Shown here piece by piece: positions 21,207 through 26,064 of a DNA stretch of 26,064 bases. The number at the start of each line of letters is the position of its first letter. The stretch's first letter is position 1. The notes under the pieces are model-generated. The model made no database searches. It was not told the DNA's origin and saw only the letters and a program-made list of their open reading frames with translations. Position numbers and translations under genes: made by a program. The stretch is from a virus: positions 1-26,064 of IMG/VR virus record IMGVR_UViG_3300036985_001218. One strand, written 5' to 3'.

Positions 21207-22384
21207 TATTGGTTCTCCTTTAAATATTGTTCAGCAGATTTTAAACCGCCTCCTGTTGATGATGGAGAATATGATCCATAATCTGTTTTAGGTAAAAATT
21301 CTGGAGGTATTCCAAGTTTTAAACCTTCTATTGCAGTTCTTCTTGCATTAGCTTTTTGCTCTTGTATCTTTTTTGATTCATTTGGTTGTGGAAAATATTG
21401 TTTTACCCCACTTGCAAATTCAACATCACCAATAACAGCACCAGATTCAGGTCTTAATACAGAATTAAGGAATTGGCGTTGAGCTTGTAAAACACGTTGG
21501 TCATTTTCACTTATAGCAGCATTAGCTATGTCACCTAATATTGGTGTATTCTCTAAATATCTAGCACCTTTTACATAAACTGGATCATAATTAGTACCAA
21601 CTTCAGATAAAACCTTATCTGCTTGTATCATTCTTGTAACAAAGTCTAAATCTTTTCTTTGCCAATCTTTTAATTCAGTTGGTGCAGGAGCAGATTTTAT
21701 AATACTGATAGTGCCTGTTTGTGGATTAAGTTGTGCAACATCTTTAACAGGAATATTAGCCTGTATTTTTTGCTCGTCAGACAATAAATTACCAATAGCA
21801 CCTGCAGCACCAGTATTAATATTAATACCTCCATCTGCTTTGTATGGTTCTCCAACTGGTACAGGTTGGTTATTAGCATCAAGATAAAAATTAACTTTGT
21901 AACCTGGTTTATTAGGAACTCCCATCGAATGAAGTGTTGGTCTTGCAGGTGGTTTTGCCAAGTCTGCCATCATATTAAATCCTTGACTTGCTAATGCTTT
22001 GTCAGGAAGTCCAGAAACACCAACAGCAAATTCTGGCATGGTTATTTGTCCACCCATTAATCCTGTTCCTTTAGTTGGCATTACTGCGCCCCTAAATGGT
22101 ATTGGAATATTATTACCAGCAGTTCCTTTAGTACCAATTAATTCACGCAATTTTGCAAATGAATCTTCTTGTTGTCTTTCCTGTCTTCTATTAGAAGAAA
22201 TTTGTGCTAACTCACTAAGACTTGTTGGAGTAAAAGTATTCTGATTTGATACAGTAGCAACAGGTTGATTATTGCTTTGCATTAAATATGAAAGCATCTG
22301 ACCAAGACCAGAACTTGTATCTTGCTGAGGTTGTCTTGGTTGAACAATATCTCCCCTCAGCATATCCATTACATTAAATGCCAT
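21206..22384 (-). CDS. Internal virion protein with conserved LRPESGA domain (392 aa)
   Basis: The N-terminal half is Gln/Ser/Pro-rich and probably disordered. The second half carries a widespread phage domain: QRQFLNSVLRPESGAVIGDV, then GVKQYFPQPNES and KANARRTAIEGLKLG. This domain recurs in ejection-type proteins of podoviruses, often annotated as DNA transfer proteins, and its exact task is unknown. It sits in the middle of the ejection block and overlaps both neighbours by one base (TAATG junctions). Confidence 0.72.
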   Translation of the reverse strand: MAFNVMDMLRGDIVQPRQPQQDTSSGLGQMLSYLMQSNNQPVATVSNQNTFTPTSLSELAQISSNRRQERQQEDSFAKLRELIGTKGTAGNNIPIPFRGAVMPTKGTGLMGGQITMPEFAVGVSGLPDKALASQGFNMMADLAKPPARPTLHSMGVPNKPGYKVNFYLDANNQPVPVGEPYKADGGININTGAAGAIGNLLSDEQKIQANIPVKDVAQLNPQTGTISIIKSAPAPTELKDWQRKDLDFVTRMIQADKVLSEVGTNYDPVYVKGARYLENTPILGDIANAAISENDQRVLQAQRQFLNSVLRPESGAVIGDVEFASGVKQYFPQPNESKKIQEQKANARRTAIEGLKLGIPPEFLPKTDYGSYSPSSTGGGLKSAEQYLKENQ

Positions 22385-22806
22385 TACGCACCTCCCATTA
22401 GTCTTCTAAATAATGACATCATGCTCTCATTAGGATGAATAGCACCTGGTGTTTGAGGCATATTTGCTTGAGGTATTCCAGTTTGTGGCAGTTGAGCTAC
22501 ACCTACGGAAGCCATTGGTTGTCTTTGTTGCTGTGGCTGTTGTTGCATAACCTGTTGCATCATTTGGCTATACATAGGATTATTAGGTTGTGCAGAAGTT
22601 AAACCAGCAGAAGTATCTATTGGTTGTGCAAACTTTTGCCAATTTCCTCCTCCTTGTTGACCTCCTTGTTGACCTCCTTGTTGTGGTTGTTGTTGCATAT
22701 ATTGATTAAAAGCATCATTTGGATTCATAACTTTCTTTTCAAATTGACCTGCTTGATTTCCAATATTTTTAAATATACTATCCCACAAACTTGACTCACC
22801 CATCAT
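22384..22806 (-). CDS. Gln-rich small virion protein (140 aa)
   Basis: The protein starts MMGESSLWDSIFKNIGNQAG and is dominated by Gln, Gly, Met and Pro (MMQQVMQQQPQQQRQPMAS). It includes three QQGG units from a 12-bp tandem repeat. The C-terminus NESMMSLFRRLMGG is amphipathic. Such Gln-rich proteins beside ejection genes are probably small internal virion or assembly factors. No family is recognised and the sequence is low in complexity. TAATG junctions on both sides. Confidence 0.58.
   Translation of the reverse strand: MMGESSLWDSIFKNIGNQAGQFEKKVMNPNDAFNQYMQQQPQQGGQQGGQQGGGNWQKFAQPIDTSAGLTSAQPNNPMYSQMMQQVMQQQPQQQRQPMASVGVAQLPQTGIPQANMPQTPGAIHPNESMMSLFRRLMGGA
22649..22684 (-). repeat. 12-bp tandem repeat encoding QQGG
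   Basis: CCTCCTTGTTGA (forward strand) repeats three times at 22649-22660, 22661-22672 and 22673-22684, the last with one mismatch. Each unit adds four residues in frame, so copy number could vary without breaking the gene. Confidence 0.85.
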
Positions 22807-23657
22807 TAACCTCCTAATACACTTGCACCAACATTAGCACCTTTTGCATTTGATTTTCCAGAACCACTACCTGAACTTAATACAGTTGGTGACCCTAAAG
22901 CATTTGCATAGTTACTAATATTTTGCCAAGGCATCATTGATGGAGCAAATGATCCCATACCAAGGTTTTGCATATTTTGACCCATGCCTAAAGCACCAGT
23001 AGACACGCCTTGTTGCTGACCTAACATGTTTGACATTAGTTGTTGTCTAGCAAGAGTTCCTTGGTCTGCCTGTTGAGCAATAGCAAGTTTGTTTTGCAAA
23101 TCTTTATCAAAAGTGTTGTAGCCAACATCTGCTAAGTTCTTTTGCAGATTGCTGTTAATATCATACATACCTTGAGAAGTTGCTGTTCCATGTCTTGACC
23201 CACCAGACATTCCAGAAGCTGCTGCCCTTGCATCAAGATTAGCAAGCATATTTGCAGTTGCTCTATTAGCATCAGCAGCATAACCAGCTTTCATTGCATC
23301 AGCATAAGTATTACCTTGTCCACCCATCATCTGAGCATAAATGCTTTGTGTGTTGGTTGGAGCATTTAACGATTGCTGTAATGATTCAGAAAGCCTATTG
23401 GCATTATCCATACCTTGATATACACCACCAGCTAACTGGTTTTTCCATTCTGGCATTGCTGCCTGATTAGTTTGGTTTATATAGTTTTGCGCTCCACCCA
23501 TTTGTTGATTAATAGTATTTCCAACATTACCATAAGTACCTGCTGCTGCATTATACATCTGAGTAAGCGCGTCAGATTGCCATTTTGGTATCTGTTGTTG
23601 AAATTGACTTTGATTGCTTGAACTGCTTTGTTGACCGCCTCCACCTGCACTTGCCAT
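22806..23657 (-). CDS. Gln/Ala/Gly-rich ejection-type virion protein (283 aa)
   Basis: The protein starts MASAGGGGQQSSSSNQSQFQ. The conserved centre (LANLDARAAASGMSGGSRHG then YDINSNLQKNLADVGYNTF) is found in small internal virion proteins next to tail and ejection genes of podoviruses, comparable in place and character to P22 gp7. The rest is Gln, Asn, Met-rich and flexible, ending in a Gly/Ser tail. It overlaps the next gene by one base (TAATG). The assignment is by family pattern and position. Confidence 0.68.
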   Translation of the reverse strand: MASAGGGGQQSSSSNQSQFQQQIPKWQSDALTQMYNAAAGTYGNVGNTINQQMGGAQNYINQTNQAAMPEWKNQLAGGVYQGMDNANRLSESLQQSLNAPTNTQSIYAQMMGGQGNTYADAMKAGYAADANRATANMLANLDARAAASGMSGGSRHGTATSQGMYDINSNLQKNLADVGYNTFDKDLQNKLAIAQQADQGTLARQQLMSNMLGQQQGVSTGALGMGQNMQNLGMGSFAPSMMPWQNISNYANALGSPTVLSSGSGSGKSNAKGANVGASVLGG

Positions 23658-23667
23658 GATAATCCCC

Positions 23668-23829
23668 TTATGCGAAAGTGTTGTTAAAGCCGTCTATCCA
23701 TGCTTGATAAGCAGGAACTCCAGCAGAATATGGGTTAGTACCAATCAATAAACCAGTTTGAGAAGCCCTGCGACCATCTCCCCATGCTTTTTGAAGTTTT
23801 ATTGTATTTTTATATATTTTACCAGACAT
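23668..23829 (-). CDS. Ribosome modulation factor-like small protein (53 aa)
   Basis: The frame starts MSGKIYKNTIKLQKAWGDGR and continues RASQTGLLIGTNPYS and YQAWIDGFNNTF. The A-x2-x-G-x2-A-x3-G, N/C-P-Y, W-x2-G order parallels bacterial ribosome modulation factor (A..RGY.AG, CPY, W..GW), which docks on the 30S subunit and drives 100S dimers. AGGGGAA lies 6 nt before the ATG, and it sits between the GNAT-like and ejection genes. It may act on host ribosomes or be a virion protein of the same fold. Homology is suggested by spacing, not proven. Confidence 0.55.
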   Translation of the reverse strand: MSGKIYKNTIKLQKAWGDGRRASQTGLLIGTNPYSAGVPAYQAWIDGFNNTFA

Positions 23830-23830
23830 A

Positions 23831-24262
23831 TTATTCCCCTAAATCTAATTTAACGATTGTTGATATTTTTTGAAAACCCATAGCATTAAGATACTTAATC
23901 CACCCATCTCTAACTGCACAACCTCTTACTTCTGTACAATTTAAGTCTTTTGCTATAGCTCTCATTACAAGAACATATTGTTCAAACCATTGATCCATTT
24001 CACTACCACCAATAAGATTAATAAATAATGCTCTTAATCCTGTTTCAAATATTCTTACTTCTAAAGTATGAACAGCAATAACTTCACTTCCTTTGCATAT
24101 AAGCAAAGCCATTTCTTTCCCAGATAATAAAGATAATTTTACACCTTCAAGTGTTACTTCATTATTGGCAAGTGGTATTACTCTTTCCAAATGTGGGATC
24201 ATCTTTTCCCACAATACTTCTACTAATGTTGGTGGTAGTGCTACTATATTATAATTATTCAT
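23831..24262 (-). CDS. GNAT acetyltransferase-like protein (143 aa)
   Basis: The protein starts MNNYNIVALPPTLVEVLWEK. The part VLVMRAIAKDLNCTEVRGCAVRDGWIKYLNAMGFQ resembles the C-terminal half of GNAT proteins as found in many podoviral late clusters, where the acetyl-CoA loop (Q/R-x-x-G-x-G/A) appears to be lost. It may be a structural protein on a GNAT fold rather than an active enzyme. It is coupled to the tail gene by a 4-nt overlap. Function unknown. Confidence 0.6.
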   Translation of the reverse strand: MNNYNIVALPPTLVEVLWEKMIPHLERVIPLANNEVTLEGVKLSLLSGKEMALLICKGSEVIAVHTLEVRIFETGLRALFINLIGGSEMDQWFEQYVLVMRAIAKDLNCTEVRGCAVRDGWIKYLNAMGFQKISTIVKLDLGE

Positions 24263-24963
24263 TGTGCTACATAGGTCATTGTTACTACATTAGATGCAGT
24301 TGATGGTTTAGTTGGTGAAGTTCCTGCTGTATATGCTTGTATAGTTACATTTGCACTTGTTGTAGACCATACTATTTCAATATATTGTCCTGCATTTAAC
24401 CTCAAAAAGAAATTCCAACCTTTAATGTCGTGGTATGGATCACCTGCTGATTTACGAGCTGGTAATCCGATAAGTCCTGTTGAGCCAACAACATCTACTC
24501 CATTCACTCTTAGCCATATGTAAACATCTTGTGGAGCAGTATCAACATTTTGAAACTGTGTACTAAATTGTATGTTATATAACCCTGCATAAGCAGCAGT
24601 TATTCTTGAACTGCTTACTATACTAACATTACTACTGTAATCAGTAGTATTAAATGTCATTAGATTAGCAGTATTTGCAGTAACTGTATGAGTTAAAGTA
24701 TCTGAAAATGCTCCATATGGAGCAGATGACATTGATGATAATGATGTCCATCCATAAGATGTATATACCCATGCTCCTTCATAAGTAATATCTGGCAGTA
24801 TTGCATTAGCAAAATAATAAATTTTACCTACATGCGGTTTTGCTGGTAATGCTGTTAATATATTAAGATTTCCTAAGTCATCAGCTTTATAATTAACGGC
24901 AGTAAGTTGTCTTACTAAATACTCTTTAAGTTCTGGTGTTGTTGTAAAAGGAGGTTGTTCCAT
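24259..24963 (-). CDS. Tail protein with TNF/C1q-like domain, putative receptor binding
   Basis: A 234-residue protein. Residues 1-70 (starting MEQPPFTTTPELKEYLVRQL) look like an attachment segment with GKIYYFANAILPDITYEGAW. The rest forms a beta-rich jelly roll: RITAAYAGLYNIQFSTQFQN, VYIWLRVNGVDV, NFFLRLNAGQYIEIVWSTTS and a C-terminal VTMTYVAQ. This alternation fits TNF/C1q-like globular tips of phage tail fibres that contact host receptors. The start overlaps the preceding structural gene by one base. The domain is recognised by pattern; the receptor is unknown. Confidence 0.66.
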   Translation of the reverse strand: MEQPPFTTTPELKEYLVRQLTAVNYKADDLGNLNILTALPAKPHVGKIYYFANAILPDITYEGAWVYTSYGWTSLSSMSSAPYGAFSDTLTHTVTANTANLMTFNTTDYSSNVSIVSSSRITAAYAGLYNIQFSTQFQNVDTAPQDVYIWLRVNGVDVVGSTGLIGLPARKSAGDPYHDIKGWNFFLRLNAGQYIEIVWSTTSANVTIQAYTAGTSPTKPSTASNVVTMTYVAQ

Positions 24964-26064
24964 TATCTTACCCCATTAATTACATATTCTATATCCAAAC
25001 CACTTAAAGTAAATGGCAATAAACCAGTTGACTTTATACGCCATGACAGTAACTTTCCAGTCGTTCTAATATCGACCTTACGCATTGTTTTTGGATCAAA
25101 TAACACCTCTGGCTTCCATCTTACTGCGCCACCTACAAAATCTTGTGATCCAAGTTGAATACTAACTGATTCATTACATGTTATATGTGGATATACACTT
25201 CTTGTAGTAGTCACAACCTCTTGCCCTTCTAAGGCAAAACTAAGCCGTTCTAGCAGTGTATTTTGAACAGTAGTATTGTCATCTAGTTCTAATGAAACAA
25301 TCGCACTGTTGACATTATTGGTGCTTACAATAGTCTTAGAGAAAACTGATGTTGGATCATAAGTCCATACCCGTGATGATGTGTCCCAAGTATCTGAAAT
25401 ATTGCTCCACAATAAAGGCGTTGCAAGGTTCACGCCAAATGCAAGACCTGTTGTTGTGCTGGGTATGTTGCGTATAGATGTTGTGCCATCAACATAGTTA
25501 AAAATAAAAGCGATATTAGGAAGTGTATTCCCCACTTCTGGAACGCAAAACCAGATTTCTTTAGTAATAGGGTTTGTTAATGCAAATGAGTTTGCATAAT
25601 AAGTAGAATCAATATTTGTAGTTAATCGTGTTTTTAATTGCTTATTTAAAATTGATTTTATAGAGTTTCCATCGTTAGATAATATGTCACCATCTGATAA
25701 GAAATAATGTACTCCATTAGCTTCTGCTAAACAATTCTTAGCTAATAAACCATGATTATCTGATAATACCTGACGTTGCCAAACAAATTCACCGCCAACA
25801 TAGTTTAATATGTTGATACCACGCTCAGAATAAAGAACAAAAGCATCTCTTAATGTTTTTCCATCAATTAGCGCACCCATGTCGCCACCAATCGATGCCT
25901 TACCAGCTATGGCCGCTAGATCAGTCTCATCCCATGTGTAGGGCAGACCATTGACATCTGCTGGATGACTCCATCGGTATGTTGATGGCAGAATTGTGCC
26001 ACCCTCAGAAAGATTTAACGCAAACAGAAAGTCTTTATGAGAACGGATAATATCTGCGCTATAG
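24963..26064 (-). CDS. Virion structural protein (tail hub or stabilisation type), 5' end beyond window
   Basis: The frame is open from the right edge (26064) to the stop at 24963. The first complete codon gives YSADIIRSHKDFLFALN, followed by PSTYRWSHPADVNGLP, TWDETDLAAIAGKASIGG and GALIDGKTLRDAFVLYSERG. This is a conserved structural protein of podoviruses in which many Gly/Trp/Asp-rich beta repeats suggest a propeller or tail hub; some relatives are annotated as packaged-DNA stabilisation (P22 gp10-like). The ATG at 25880 is internal to the longer frame. Which tail position it holds cannot be decided here. Confidence 0.7.
   Translation of the reverse strand, partial: YSADIIRSHKDFLFALNLSEGGTILPSTYRWSHPADVNGLPYTWDETDLAAIAGKASIGGDMGALIDGKTLRDAFVLYSERGINILNYVGGEFVWQRQVLSDNHGLLAKNCLAEANGVHYFLSDGDILSNDGNSIKSILNKQLKTRLTTNIDSTYYANSFALTNPITKEIWFCVPEVGNTLPNIAFIFNYVDGTTSIRNIPSTTTGLAFGVNLATPLLWSNISDTWDTSSRVWTYDPTSVFSKTIVSTNNVNSAIVSLELDDNTTVQNTLLERLSFALEGQEVVTTTRSVYPHITCNESVSIQLGSQDFVGGAVRWKPEVLFDPKTMRKVDIRTTGKLLSWRIKSTGLLPFTLSGLDIEYVINGVR

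Noticed and set aside
22649-22684. CRISPR-like repeat
   Set aside because: The three units are contiguous 12-bp coding repeats without spacers; no CRISPR array is present anywhere in the window.
24963-25880. Structural protein starting at ATG 25880
   Set aside because: The frame continues without a stop to the right edge and encodes conserved-looking protein (RWSHPAD, TWDETD), so 25880 is an internal Met.

Overview
The window is part of the genome of a short-tailed (podovirus-like) member of the Caudoviricetes. The evidence is a DUF5309/SU10-type major capsid protein, a P22-like 718-residue portal with a glutamine-rich C-terminal region, both terminase subunits, and a run of ejection-type internal virion proteins instead of long-tail genes. 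The DNA is AT-rich and gene-dense, with ATGA and TAATG junctions throughout. The host cannot be read from the sequence. Shine-Dalgarno and sigma70-type signals suggest a bacterium with ordinary housekeeping sigma factors, and a possible Sec or lipoprotein signal suggests a Gram-negative one. No integrase, DNA polymerase, phage RNA polymerase, tRNA or CRISPR array is visible. No holin or endolysin can be assigned.

Layout. (1) Bases 1-9098, leftward: an HTH regulator, a Toprim primase-helicase, a cluster of tiny genes, TerS, TerL, a 21-residue peptide, portal, a small protein, a putative scaffold and the major capsid protein, which runs off the left edge. (2) Bases 9099-9211: a divergent control region with two overlapping sigma70-like promoters facing opposite ways, framed by a perfect 14-bp inverted repeat that carries both ribosome binding sites. 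(3) Bases 9212-13931, rightward: a recombination/replication module with a Sak4-like ATPase, an SSB-like protein with an acidic aromatic tip, a small unknown, a YqaJ exonuclease, a superfamily 2 helicase and a VRR-NUC nuclease. (4) Bases 13980-17855, rightward: many small accessory genes, including two HTH proteins, three or four membrane or secreted peptides, a tandem duplication and paralogous modules. The run ends facing a leftward terminator at 17854-17880. (5) Bases 17897-26064, leftward: late virion genes in transcription order (right to left). These are a structural protein cut by the right edge, a TNF/C1q-like tail protein, a GNAT-like protein, an RMF-like peptide, four ejection-type proteins, an ADP-ribosyltransferase-like protein and a DUF3008-like basic peptide. 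If the genome is circular or circularly permuted, the capsid gene at the left edge and the structural genes at the right edge would belong to one long leftward late block.

Most worth a second look: the overlapping promoter switch; a hairpin that would bring a distant Shine-Dalgarno to the TerS start (as in T4 gene 38); two leader hairpins presenting an ACANGGAUGU loop like CsrA/RsmA sites; a GC-rich palindrome with TGGATGGAT repeats beside the primase-helicase (candidate origin); an ART-like protein and an RMF-like protein in the virion block; and overlapping membrane-peptide frames near 6.8 kb.
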